Source: Stigmatella ashevillena (lineage in GTDB: Bacteria; Myxococcota; Myxococcia; Myxococcales; Myxococcaceae). From it: a stretch of 64,000 nt of DNA. The stretch spans positions 1,240,001-1,304,000 of the forward strand of contig NZ_JAQNDM010000002.1 in assembly GCF_028368975.1 (NCBI RefSeq), written 5' to 3'. The notes below the pieces were generated by a model. The model saw nothing but the letters and a program-made list of their open reading frames with translations. It ran no database searches and was not told where the DNA came from. This document shows, one piece after another, positions 43,438-51,461 of the stretch (within the stretch, counting starts at the first letter, position 1; each line of letters opens with the position of its first letter). Both the position numbers and the translations under genes were made by a program.

Positions 43438-44355
43438 ATGAGACACCTCTTCACGGCCTTGAGCGCCGCCCTCCTCTGCCTGCTGTCCCTCCCCGCCCAC
43501 GCCAACCTCAACGTCGTCACCTCCGTGCCGGATCTCGCCGCGCTGGCCAAAGCCATCGGCGGAGACAAGGCCGACGTCACCTCCCTCGCGGTGCCCTCGC
43601 AGGATCCCCACTTCGTGGACGCCCGGCCCAACCTCGCCCTGGCGCTCAACCGCGCGGACCTGCTCATCACCGTGGGGCTGGAGCTGGAAGTGGGCTGGTT
43701 GCCCACGCTCCAGCTCGGCGCGCGCAACGCGAAGATCCAGACCGGCAACCCGGGCTACCTGGATGCCTCGCAGTTCGTGAAGCTGCTCGAGGTTCCCACC
43801 GCCAAGGTCGAGCGGAGCCAGGGAGACGTGCACCCGGGCGGCAACCCGCACTACCTCTATGATCCGCGGGCGGCCGTGACGGTGGCCCAAGGCATCGCGG
43901 CGCGCATGGCGCAGCTCGACTCGAAGAACGCCGCCACCTTCCAGGCCAACCTCCAGAAGTTCACCACCGATCTGGAGAAGGCCCGGGCGGACTGGGAGAA
44001 GCGTCTGGCCGGGCTGCGCGGTGCCCCCGTCATCTCGTACCACCGGACGACAGCCTATCTGTCCGACTGGCTGGGCTTCACGCAGCTCGCGTTCCTCGAA
44101 CCGAAGCCGGGCATCCCGCCCAACCCGTCCCACGTGGCCAAGGTGCTCACCGAAGGGCGGGCGCAGAAGGCGCGGTTCCTCCTTCAGGAGGACTACTACC
44201 CGGACACCACCTCCCAGCTCGTGGCCTCCAAGCTCCCGGCCCCCTTGGTCGTCATTCCCGGCGGCACGAACTTCCGGGGCGGGGAGACGTACCTCCAGCA
44301 CCTGGAGGATGTGGTGAAGCGGCTCGAGCAGGGCCTCGCGGGAAAGGGGACCTGA
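43438..44355 (+). CDS. Metal ABC transporter substrate-binding protein (ZnuA/TroA type)
   Basis: 305 residues, cluster A-I periplasmic binding protein. Signal peptide ALLCLLSLPAHA, then the typical VVTSVPDLAALAKAIGGDKADV. Likely metal ligands are H58 (SQDPHFVD), H132/H138 (VHPGGNPHY), H202 (SYHRTTAYL) and an acidic residue in LLQEDYYPD. It lacks the long His-rich loop of E. coli ZnuA, so zinc versus manganese cannot be fixed; three His ligands favour zinc. ATG 43438 follows GGAG. Confidence 0.9.
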   Translation: MRHLFTALSAALLCLLSLPAHANLNVVTSVPDLAALAKAIGGDKADVTSLAVPSQDPHFVDARPNLALALNRADLLITVGLELEVGWLPTLQLGARNAKIQTGNPGYLDASQFVKLLEVPTAKVERSQGDVHPGGNPHYLYDPRAAVTVAQGIAARMAQLDSKNAATFQANLQKFTTDLEKARADWEKRLAGLRGAPVISYHRTTAYLSDWLGFTQLAFLEPKPGIPPNPSHVAKVLTEGRAQKARFLLQEDYYPDTTSQLVASKLPAPLVVIPGGTNFRGGETYLQHLEDVVKRLEQGLAGKGT

Positions 44356-44356
44356 G

Positions 44357-45202
44357 ATGCGCCTGCCACTGCTTCTGCCCCTGGTCCTGCTGGGAGGCTG
44401 TGCCTGGGAAGCGGGCGAGGGCTTCGCCGTGCTCGAGCCCACCGTGCGCGTGGCCTACACCGCCGAGCCCTCCCGTGCCGTGAGCGATGGGTACCAGCGG
44501 CTCAGCTCGGACTACCAGGTGCACCTCACCACCGCGACGATGCGGCTGGAGCGCATCGAGCTGACGGCCAGCGCCGGAGGGGGAGGCACCAGCACCTTCG
44601 ATCCCGCCAACCCCCCGCCCGGCTACAGCCTGTGCCACAACGGCCACTGCCACCGCGACGATGGGGCCCTCATCGACTACGAGGACATCGCGGCGGAGCT
44701 GGGGGGCGGAGGTGCAGCCCCCCGCACCGTGGCCACCCTGCCCGTGGGGGACGTGAACCTGCTGGTCCCGGAGACCCGCGCGGTGACGTGCGCTCCTGCC
44801 TGTGAGCTGCCCAGCGGCGAGGTGTCTCGCGGGCGATGGGCCGTCACCGCCTTGAGGCTGGAGGGCACCGTGCGCGACGGGCGCACCGAAGCCCGCTTCG
44901 CGGGTGAAAAGCCCTTCCGCCTGGAGGCCACGCCGGGCAGTGCCACCGCCGAGCCCCTCGCGGTGCTCGACGGAGACCTGGATGTTCCCTCGGACCGGGA
45001 GCACGCGCCGCGCGTCCTCCTGGCGCTCCAATTGGAGGTGACGGCCCGGATCTTCGATGGGGTGGCCTGGGAGGTTCCCCAGCCAGGGACCGATGGCACC
45101 GTGGACCTGAGCGCCGCCGCCCATGCCGCCGCGCGCGAGGCGATCCTCAAGAGCGTGGCCGAGCTGGCCCCTTTCGCGGAGGTGAAACGTGAAGACCGAT
45201 GA
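44357..45202 (+). CDS. Lipoprotein with CHNGHCH site, metal-uptake operon
   Basis: 281 residues with lipobox LVLLGGC (lipidated Cys15). The body is beta-rich and carries C93-H94-N-G-H97-C98-H99 (SLCHNGHCHRDDG) and a further Cys pair (TCAPACELP). ATG 44357 comes one base after the receptor's stop and its end overlaps the ATPase gene by 14 bp, so it is an integral part of the operon. The clustered Cys/His suggests metal storage or handover to the receptor. I know no described family. Confidence 0.8.
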   Translation: MRLPLLLPLVLLGGCAWEAGEGFAVLEPTVRVAYTAEPSRAVSDGYQRLSSDYQVHLTTATMRLERIELTASAGGGGTSTFDPANPPPGYSLCHNGHCHRDDGALIDYEDIAAELGGGGAAPRTVATLPVGDVNLLVPETRAVTCAPACELPSGEVSRGRWAVTALRLEGTVRDGRTEARFAGEKPFRLEATPGSATAEPLAVLDGDLDVPSDREHAPRVLLALQLEVTARIFDGVAWEVPQPGTDGTVDLSAAAHAAAREAILKSVAELAPFAEVKREDR

Positions 45203-46004
45203 CACCCTCCCTTCTTCTCGTGAAGCCGCCTCTCCTGCGGTGACCTCGGCCGAGGTGCTCCTGTCCTGCGAGAACCTCGTCATCGGCTACGGGAACAAGG
45301 CGCTCCTGCCCCCCCTCCAGCTCCAGGTGCGGCGAGGAGACTTCGTGGCCGTGGTGGGCCGCAATGGCTCGGGGAAGAGCACCTGGTTCAAGACACTGCT
45401 GGGCCTGCTCCCCCCTGTGTCTGGACGCATCGACAAGGGCACGCCCGGGATGAGGAGCGCGTACGTGCCGCAGACGGCGAGCATGGATGCCCTGCTGCCC
45501 GTGCGCCCCAAGGAGATGGTCCTCTGGGGACGGCTGACCGGCTGGAACTTCCTGCGCCCCTTCTCCAGCCAGGAGGACCGCCGGGTGGCCCGCGCGGCGC
45601 TCGACACCGTGGGCGCCCAGGCGTTCGCCCATCGCCCCTTCCGCGAGCTGTCCGAAGGACAGAAACAGCGCGCGCTGCTCGCCCGGGTTCTCGCCAGCGA
45701 CGCGGACCTCGTCCTCCTGGATGAGCCCACCGCCGCCATGGACGCCGTGGCCGAGCGGGAGACGATGCAGCGGCTGGCGGGCCTGGCCCGGGAGCGGCGC
45801 ATCGCCGTGGTGGTGGTGAGCCACGATCTGTCCATGGCCGCCGAGTACGCCAACACCTTGCTCTTCGTGGACCGAGAGGCGCCCGCCGTCGTCCTGGGCA
45901 ACGCGCGAACCGTGTTCAGCCACCCTGCCTTCCGCCATCAATACGGCGACGAGTACGCCGCCCGCCTCGCCCTTGGATCCCCCCTTGGACCCATCTCTGG
46001 TTGA
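45189..46004 (+). CDS. Metal ABC transporter ATP-binding protein (ZnuC type)
   Basis: 271 residues: Walker A VVGRNGSGKSTWFKT, Q-loop SAYVPQTASMDALLPV, signature ELSEGQKQRALLAR, Walker B LVLLDEPTAAMD and the switch His in VVSHDLSMA. The SMDALLPV after the Q-loop is characteristic of metal-uptake ATPases. GTG 45189 follows GGAGGTG and overlaps the lipoprotein gene. It energises uptake with the permease downstream. Confidence 0.93.
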   Translation: MKTDDTLPSSREAASPAVTSAEVLLSCENLVIGYGNKALLPPLQLQVRRGDFVAVVGRNGSGKSTWFKTLLGLLPPVSGRIDKGTPGMRSAYVPQTASMDALLPVRPKEMVLWGRLTGWNFLRPFSSQEDRRVARAALDTVGAQAFAHRPFRELSEGQKQRALLARVLASDADLVLLDEPTAAMDAVAERETMQRLAGLARERRIAVVVVSHDLSMAAEYANTLLFVDREAPAVVLGNARTVFSHPAFRHQYGDEYAARLALGSPLGPISG

Positions 46005-46857
46005 ACCCTCGAAGTGGGAACAGTTCCTGTCGAGCCTGGATCTGTTCCTGGATCCGGTCCTGTGCGCCCTGATCGCGGGGGGCGTGCTGGGGTTCCTCAG
46101 CGTGTACGTGGTGCTGCGACGCATGGTGTTCGTCAGCGCCGCGGTCACCCAGGCGGCAGGTCTGGGCGTGGCCCTCGCCTTCTTCGCGGAGATCCACCTG
46201 GGCACCCACGTGGACCCCATGCTGGGGGCCACCGGCCTGTCCCTGCTGGCAACGGCCCTGCTGATGGCGGACCCGTCCCGCCTGAAGCTCACGCGGGAGA
46301 GCGTGCTCGGCCTCGCCTTCGCCTTCTCAGGTGGGGCCGCCGTGCTGGTGGGAGACCGCATCGCCCAGGAGGCCCATGACATCCAGGGCATCCTCTTCGG
46401 TACCGCGGTGCTGGTAACCCCCGAGCAGCTCGCCACCGTGACCGGCGTGGGCGGTGCCATCCTCCTCATTCACCTGTGGTGGTTCCGAGGCATCACCTTC
46501 GCCAGCTTCGATCGGGTGGGCGCCCGCGTGCAGGGGCTCCCGGTGCGCTTGCTGGATGCGGTGTTGATGGTCTCCATCGGCATCATGGTGGGCGTGTCGG
46601 CACGGGCGCTGGGAGCCTTGCCCGTGTTCGCCTTCTCCACGCTGTCCGCCATCGCGGCGCTGGTGCTCGACCTGAGGCTGCCGTGGACGTTCCTGCTCGC
46701 CACGCTCGCCGGATGCCTCTCCGGCGCCGGCGGCTACCTCTTCGCCTTCTTCTATGACTTCCCGGTGGGTGCCTCGCAGACGGTGTGCGCCAGCGTGCTG
46801 GTGGGGGTGGCCGTGCTGCTGAGCGGGCTGCGCCGGCTCGTCCGCCCAGCCCACTGA
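45973..46857 (+). CDS. Metal ABC transporter permease (ZnuB type)
   Basis: 294 residues, ABC-3 family, about eight membrane helices (ALIAGGVLGFLSVYVVLRRM at the start, AALVLDLRLPWTFLLATLAG later). VVLRRMVFVSAAVTQAAGLG and the GILFGTAVLVTP region are typical for ZnuB/MntB permeases. TTG 45973 is the best available start and overlaps the ATPase gene by 32 bp; no clear ribosome site. Its 3' end overlaps the convergent TPR gene by 106 bp. Confidence 0.88.
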   Translation: MDPPLDPSLVEPSKWEQFLSSLDLFLDPVLCALIAGGVLGFLSVYVVLRRMVFVSAAVTQAAGLGVALAFFAEIHLGTHVDPMLGATGLSLLATALLMADPSRLKLTRESVLGLAFAFSGGAAVLVGDRIAQEAHDIQGILFGTAVLVTPEQLATVTGVGGAILLIHLWWFRGITFASFDRVGARVQGLPVRLLDAVLMVSIGIMVGVSARALGALPVFAFSTLSAIAALVLDLRLPWTFLLATLAGCLSGAGGYLFAFFYDFPVGASQTVCASVLVGVAVLLSGLRRLVRPAH

Positions 46858-48524
46858 CCCACATTGCCGACCAGGCGAAGGAGCTGTCCCCGCCCGGCCA
46901 TGAACGACCGGGCGCGTCTGAGCTCTGGCAGGTGGGCATCCGCCTGGCGCCAGAGTTCGAGGAAGAGGGCGAAGTCCGGCACGGCCTCCGAGAAATCCCC
47001 CTGCCCGGCCCGGGCTTCGGCGACGAGCAACCGCGCATGGCCACTGCCGGGGCGCTCCGCCGCGAGCCCGAGCGCCAACTCCAACGCCTTCTCTTCGCGC
47101 CCGAAGCGCAGCCGCGCCCGGGCCAGCGTCTCACGCGCGGACCGGGAGAAGGAGGCAGGACCGGCCGCACGCAGGCGGCGCTCCAATCGGAAGGCCCGGA
47201 TGAGGGTCGCCTCGGCCCGGGCGGAGTCTCCCCGGCGCGCCTCCAGCGCTCCCCGCAGCTCCTGGCCTGCTGTCTCCAACACCCGGGCCACATCCCGCGG
47301 GCAGAGAAGGCGGCCCTCGGCGCGGCGCTCATCCGACAACGCCCTGTGCAGCGCGTCGAGCATGTCGCAAGCGCGCTCTGTCTCGAAGAGCTTGCCGGAC
47401 TCCATCGCACAGAGCCCTCGCGTGTAGTGGCGCAGCCCCTCGAGCAGTCCCCGCTCGGCGGCCGTTGCCCCCTCCGCCAGTTCGCCATGGACTTCCGCCG
47501 CCGCGCGCCAGAAGCCGAAGCGCAGATGCAGCCCCGAGAGGACACAGGCCGAGAGCACCACCGCTTGCCCATCGCCCAGCCCTTCTACCCGGGCCCGCAG
47601 CCGCCGAGCCCACACCTGTCCTTCGCCGTACTGGCCCGCCTCGGCGCACCCCGTCACAAGCAGCCGCATCGCCAGCTCCGCCGAGGGTGCCGCGTTCGCG
47701 GGGAGCGTCTCCTGCGCGAGGTAGGCGTCATCGGCCTCCACGGTTTGCTGAAGCACTCCGCGCGCGTCCCCGGTGAGACCGATGCGCTGGAGGAGCCGCC
47801 CCGCGCTCAGCAGTGCGGGGCCCGCACGGGGGGCCAGCGCCACCAGCCGCCGCGCGCTGTCCTGGGCCACCTCGGGCCGGGCGCTGTCCACCCACGCGTT
47901 CACCCACGCATGGTGGACCCCTTCGTGATGCGGGTGCGTCCGCACCATCTCCCGCAGGAGCGATTGGGCATAGGACTGTCCCGCGCAGGGCCTGCCGCTC
48001 GCCTCGTACCCATCCACCAGGAAGCCCGCGAGCAACAGCCGCGCCTCCACCTCTTCTGGGTAGAGCGCGATGAGGTACTCCATCTCGCGCACAAAGGACT
48101 GGCGGCCGTTGGCGGGGCCCTTGTCCGCCAGCAGGCTCGCGGCGACGACGTAGCGCTGCTCGAGATCCGTTGCCCCCTCGCACAGCGCGAGCGCCTGCCG
48201 GATGGCCTGGGTGCGCTCAGCGGCGAAGCGCCCTCCCGCGCCGCGCGTCAGGGCCAGTCCCCAGAAGGCCATGGCGAGGTGGGGATCCTGCCGCGCCGCC
48301 TCGGCGAAGGCCCGGCGCGCCTCGGCCCCCCAGCCCAGGTGCAGCAGGCGCAGCCCCTGGTCGAAGTAGGCCTGGGCCAGGGGCACGCGGGTGCTGACGG
48401 CCAGGTGGGCCTGCCCCACTCCGTCGCGCAGCGGCGGGGTGGGAAGCTCGGCGTTGGGGATGTCCTCCCACGGTTCGTGGGAGAAAAGGGAGGGTTCCTC
48501 GGCTCGAAGAAGTCTCGCCAGCAT
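46752..48524 (-). CDS. TPR-like repeat protein
   Basis: 590 residues of helical repeats. The opening (VPLAQAYFDQGLRLLHLGWG, then EARRAFAEAARQDPHLAMAFWGLAL) resembles TPR proteins that often sit beside metal or oxidase genes. No signal peptide. GAGGAGGAC precedes ATG 48524. The last 35 residues (Ser/Thr/Pro-rich) are read antisense to the permease gene end, either a real convergent overlap or a lost stop codon. Last gene of a minus-strand chain with short gaps. Confidence 0.78.
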   Translation of the reverse strand: MLARLLRAEEPSLFSHEPWEDIPNAELPTPPLRDGVGQAHLAVSTRVPLAQAYFDQGLRLLHLGWGAEARRAFAEAARQDPHLAMAFWGLALTRGAGGRFAAERTQAIRQALALCEGATDLEQRYVVAASLLADKGPANGRQSFVREMEYLIALYPEEVEARLLLAGFLVDGYEASGRPCAGQSYAQSLLREMVRTHPHHEGVHHAWVNAWVDSARPEVAQDSARRLVALAPRAGPALLSAGRLLQRIGLTGDARGVLQQTVEADDAYLAQETLPANAAPSAELAMRLLVTGCAEAGQYGEGQVWARRLRARVEGLGDGQAVVLSACVLSGLHLRFGFWRAAAEVHGELAEGATAAERGLLEGLRHYTRGLCAMESGKLFETERACDMLDALHRALSDERRAEGRLLCPRDVARVLETAGQELRGALEARRGDSARAEATLIRAFRLERRLRAAGPASFSRSARETLARARLRFGREEKALELALGLAAERPGSGHARLLVAEARAGQGDFSEAVPDFALFLELWRQADAHLPELRRARSFMAGRGQLLRLVGNVGQWAGRTSRRSPLSSTATPTSTLAHTVCEAPTGKS

Positions 48525-48534
48525 GATGTCCTCC

Positions 48535-49140
48535 TCAGGCCCCGGCCTGCGGGGCGTTCCAATCGTTCCCTGTGAATTCCAATGCACGGGCGCGCGTGGC
48601 GATCCGCCACCACGCCCCCGCGAGCTCCTCGGCCTTCATGGGCGAACCCTTCCGGCGGCTCGCCAGGCACTCGCGCCGCCAGTCAACTCCCAGCGTGGCA
48701 AGCACCCACTCCTCGTACCCGGCGAGCCACTCCGCCACCTTCACCACGGCCCTGCGCGCGGCGCGCTGCTCCTCGAACGTCACCGGCTCACGGAACGGTC
48801 CCAAGCCTTCCGCCAGGAAGACAGGCCACTGCACGCACGAGGCCTCCACGAGGCGAAGAGAGAAGCCATCCCGAGCGATGAGGACAGCCTCCGTCGCCTC
48901 GCTGCACAGCACACCGAACCCCCACATCGTGAGGGCCCCGCCTCCTGGCAGCACACCGCGATACGCGCTGCATCCCTTCTGGTCCTCCGGACGGCGTGTC
49001 CGGGACAGCCCCCGGCGCAACAGGAGATTTCCTCCCGGGAACGAGACGTCTTTTCCGAGACACCCCATCGTGATGTCGAACAAGCGCTCCGCATCACGCC
49101 GGAGTTCCAGGGACAACAAGGGTGGCAGCGCGGTGGCCAT
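48535..49140 (-). CDS. Conserved-looking protein of unknown function
   Basis: 201 residues, no signal peptide or membrane helix. It contains GKDVSFPGGNLLLRRG near the start and EEWVLATLGVDWRRECLASRR near the end, with scattered Cys. Ten bases separate it from each neighbour (TPR gene downstream, the next gene upstream), so it is part of one operon. Real gene by codon use and spacing; no function inferred. Confidence 0.65.
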   Translation of the reverse strand: MATALPPLLSLELRRDAERLFDITMGCLGKDVSFPGGNLLLRRGLSRTRRPEDQKGCSAYRGVLPGGGALTMWGFGVLCSEATEAVLIARDGFSLRLVEASCVQWPVFLAEGLGPFREPVTFEEQRAARRAVVKVAEWLAGYEEWVLATLGVDWRRECLASRRKGSPMKAEELAGAWWRIATRARALEFTGNDWNAPQAGA

Positions 49141-49150
49141 GAGGTGTTCC

Positions 49151-49528
49151 TCAGCTCGCCTTGGCCGACGCGTTCTGCCGAGGCTTGATGTCCCCGAAGA
49201 GGGAGGCAGGCACGACGGTCGGAGCCCCCTTCTTCGTGAGCAGGGCGTTCACCGCGCGGACGATCTTGCCGCGCACGCGGGGCGGCAGCGACTGATCCGA
49301 GATCGCCGCGTGGAGCTGCCGCTCACTCACCCCTCGCCCGCTCTTCGGCTTGCCGATGCCAAGCTCCGAATAGGACTTGCCCTGCGTGTCCTTGTCCTGC
49401 CGCTTGGCCCAGCGCTTGTGCTCCAAGAGGCGATCCTCATCGGAGTGGCTCTCGAGCTGAGCCGAGAGGCGCACCAAGGTCCGGGGTTCGATCTTCTGGT
49501 CGTTCAAGAACTGCTGAAAGGTACCCAT
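49151..49528 (-). CDS. Small basic protein of unknown function
   Basis: 125 residues, mostly helical and rich in Lys/Arg/Ser (LLEHKRWAKRQDKDTQGKSY, VRGKIVRAVNALLTKKGAPT). AGGAGAT precedes ATG 49528, which is preferred over the open extension to 49693. It sits between the His-tailed lipoprotein gene and the 201-residue gene. A nucleic-acid contact is conceivable from charge only. Confidence 0.65.
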   Translation of the reverse strand: MGTFQQFLNDQKIEPRTLVRLSAQLESHSDEDRLLEHKRWAKRQDKDTQGKSYSELGIGKPKSGRGVSERQLHAAISDQSLPPRVRGKIVRAVNALLTKKGAPTVVPASLFGDIKPRQNASAKAS

Positions 49529-49563
49529 GCCTATCTCCTGGGACTTCGGGAAACGTGTGGTCT

Positions 49564-50058
49564 TCAGTGGACGTGGTCGTGCTCGCCGTGCTCGGCGACG
49601 AGCGAGATGGACGTCTTCGACGTGGGCCCGAAGGTGAGCACGTGCGTGCCCACCGAGAGCTCCACCGTGTAGCGGCCTTTGATCTCCGAGCACTCGGAGG
49701 AGCTCTTCGCCACCTCCTCGGGCTCCACGGCCACCCCGTTGATGGTGCGGATGGCCAACGGAACGTCCTCGCTCACGAAGAAGAGGTAGTCCCCTGCCTC
49801 CGAGGCCGCGAACGTCACGGAGCCGCCCTTTCCGCCCGTCACGTCGACGAGGGAGATGTCGTAGCGCTTGTGATCATTGCTCACCGCCGGAGCGCCCGTG
49901 GCCGTCGCGGCCGCGGTGATGGGCGCGGAGGGCCCTTCCTGGAGGTGCTCACACCCCTCGACGTCGATGCTCTCGCCCTCCGCCTCATCGTCGCCGCAAC
50001 CAGCGCTGAAGAGGATCGACGTAGACACCAGCACAGCGGACAACAGCTTCCTGTTCAT
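49564..50058 (-). CDS. Lipoprotein with His-rich C-terminal tail
   Basis: 164 residues; lipobox SILFSAGC, acidic stretch after the Cys (GDDEAEGESIDVEGCEH), a beta-rich domain (YDISLVDVTGGKGGSVTF, LSVGTHVLTFGPTSKTSISL) and the tail AEHGEHDHVH. The tail could bind Zn or Cu. GGAG lies six bases before ATG 50058. Opposite the zinc-uptake operon, it probably belongs to the same metal response. Confidence 0.78.
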   Translation of the reverse strand: MNRKLLSAVLVSTSILFSAGCGDDEAEGESIDVEGCEHLQEGPSAPITAAATATGAPAVSNDHKRYDISLVDVTGGKGGSVTFAASEAGDYLFFVSEDVPLAIRTINGVAVEPEEVAKSSSECSEIKGRYTVELSVGTHVLTFGPTSKTSISLVAEHGEHDHVH

Positions 50059-50325
50059 GGGTGACTCCACGGGTGGATACTGCGTGCAACAGGGGAAATG
50101 CCCTCAGGCGCCCGGCCCCAAGAGGCGAGGCACGAAGCGCGTGGCGAGGGCATGAAGGCGGGGGCCCGCACGAGGGACTCCTCGCGCGAGAGAGCGCTGC
50201 ATCAACCGGTGCGGACGACAGCGCACGGACCGCGCGGCCTCTTCAAGGCCACCCACGGACGCACACCCTCGAGAACCCCGCACGCACGGCACACGAAGGG
50301 CCGTGACGGTCGCGCTCCGAGAACG
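50059..50325. other. 267-bp gap without a supported gene
   Basis: Between the lipoprotein start (50058) and the stop of the small His-rich gene (50326) I see no good ORF, promoter or hairpin. It presumably holds the lipoprotein's promoter and leader, but no convincing -35/-10 pair is visible on the minus strand. Confidence 0.5.
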
Positions 50326-50766
50326 TCAGGACAGAGGAGGAGAGGACTTGGGTGCGACCCGGAGCCGGGCCACGGGCTCTGCTTGAACCTGCTCCCGCAC
50401 GGACACCGGCCCCGAAGAGACCGGCGCTTCCGTGAGCAGCGGACCCTGCCCAGCAGGGGGCAGCAGCTCGCGGCGGAAGAAGGCATGGGCACAGTGGGCC
50501 TCGGAACCATGGGAGGCCGTGGCCTCCTGGGCCGAGGAGGCCACGCGCGAGTCGGTGAAGGACTCCCGCGCCGGGCCTACCCGCGTGTGCTCGCCTGCCT
50601 CACCTGCGTGAACCACCTCGCCATGCTCCAAGCACGTGGTGTGCTGGACGAGGGCGAAGTGAGCCGCGCTGCCCAGGTACGCCAGCGCGCAGAGCACCAC
50701 CAACGGCAACGCCAACAGGCGCGGCCGGTGAGGACTCCCAGGCAGATGGCGTTTCGAGCGGCTCAC
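50326..50766 (-). CDS. Small exported His/Cys protein, paralogue-like to 41630-42052
   Basis: 146 residues from GTG 50766: basic N-terminus, one hydrophobic segment (LLALPLVVLCALAYLGSA), then CLEHGEVVHAGEAGEH and SHGSEAHCAHAF, and an end VAPKSSPPLS. Layout (short basic start, one membrane segment, Cys/His ligands, APKSSPP end) matches the first gene of the zinc operon 9 kb away, though sequence in between differs. Start uncertain: TTG 50826 also opens the frame. Confidence 0.6.
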   Translation of the reverse strand: MSRSKRHLPGSPHRPRLLALPLVVLCALAYLGSAAHFALVQHTTCLEHGEVVHAGEAGEHTRVGPARESFTDSRVASSAQEATASHGSEAHCAHAFFRRELLPPAGQGPLLTEAPVSSGPVSVREQVQAEPVARLRVAPKSSPPLS

Positions 50767-50843
50767 GCGATGAGGACCCAGATGAATACGAGTTGCGTTT
50801 GTAAGCCAGTTCGACTTCTGGCGCAAGCAGGACGGCGGCGCGC

Positions 50844-51437
50844 TCAGGCCTCTTGCAGCCTCCGCTCCACCAACATCAGTCGATCATTGCCGAAGAACAT
50901 CTCTTCCCCCACGAAGAACGTGGGAGCCCCAAAGGCTCCCCGGGCGACCGCCTCCTCGGTGTTGCGCTTCAGCGCGTCTTTGATCTCCTGGTTCTCGAGG
51001 TGGGCGAGCGCGAACTCCGGATCCAGCCCCGCGGTCTGGGCCAGCTCTCTCAAGACCGTCATGTCGCTCAGATCCCTGCCGTCCACGAAGGCGGCCCGGA
51101 AGGCGGCATGGCTGAAAGGAGCGATGAGTCCCTTCTCGGCCGCCACCAGCCCCAGGCGGTTGGCCTTGAGCGACGGAATGGGGAACGTCTCCGGGATGCG
51201 GCAGGCAGGCAAGCCCAGGAACCGCGTCCAGTCGGCGAGATCCTTGAACAAATACCGTGCCTTATGGGGACAGGTGATGGGGGCCACGTTGCCGGTCGCC
51301 TTGAAGACGGCCCCCAGCAGAAAGGGGCGCCAGCGCAGTTCCACCCCGGTCCTCGCCGCAAGCGCTTCCACCTGGGCCGAAGCGAGGTAGGAATAGGAAC
51401 TGGCATAGTCGAAAAAGAACTCGAGTGTCTTGGACAT
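50844..51437 (-). CDS. DsbA-fold protein, 2-hydroxychromene-2-carboxylate isomerase family
   Basis: 197 residues of thioredoxin/GST-kappa fold. The active-site region FFDYASSYSYLAS has Ser in place of the DsbA CxxC, as in HCCA isomerases; FLLGAVFKATGN and the C-terminal ARGAFGAPTFFVGEEMFFG are family signatures. Usually glutathione-dependent isomerases in aromatic degradation; no such pathway is near, so the natural substrate is open. ATG 51437 is only 24 bases from the divergent gene start. Confidence 0.9.
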   Translation of the reverse strand: MSKTLEFFFDYASSYSYLASAQVEALAARTGVELRWRPFLLGAVFKATGNVAPITCPHKARYLFKDLADWTRFLGLPACRIPETFPIPSLKANRLGLVAAEKGLIAPFSHAAFRAAFVDGRDLSDMTVLRELAQTAGLDPEFALAHLENQEIKDALKRNTEEAVARGAFGAPTFFVGEEMFFGNDRLMLVERRLQEA

Positions 51438-51461
51438 GGTCGAGCAAGAGGGTTTATCCCC

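Noticed and set aside
50098-51390. 430-codon plus-strand open frame
   Set aside because: Antisense to the small His-rich and HCCA-isomerase genes; no domain.
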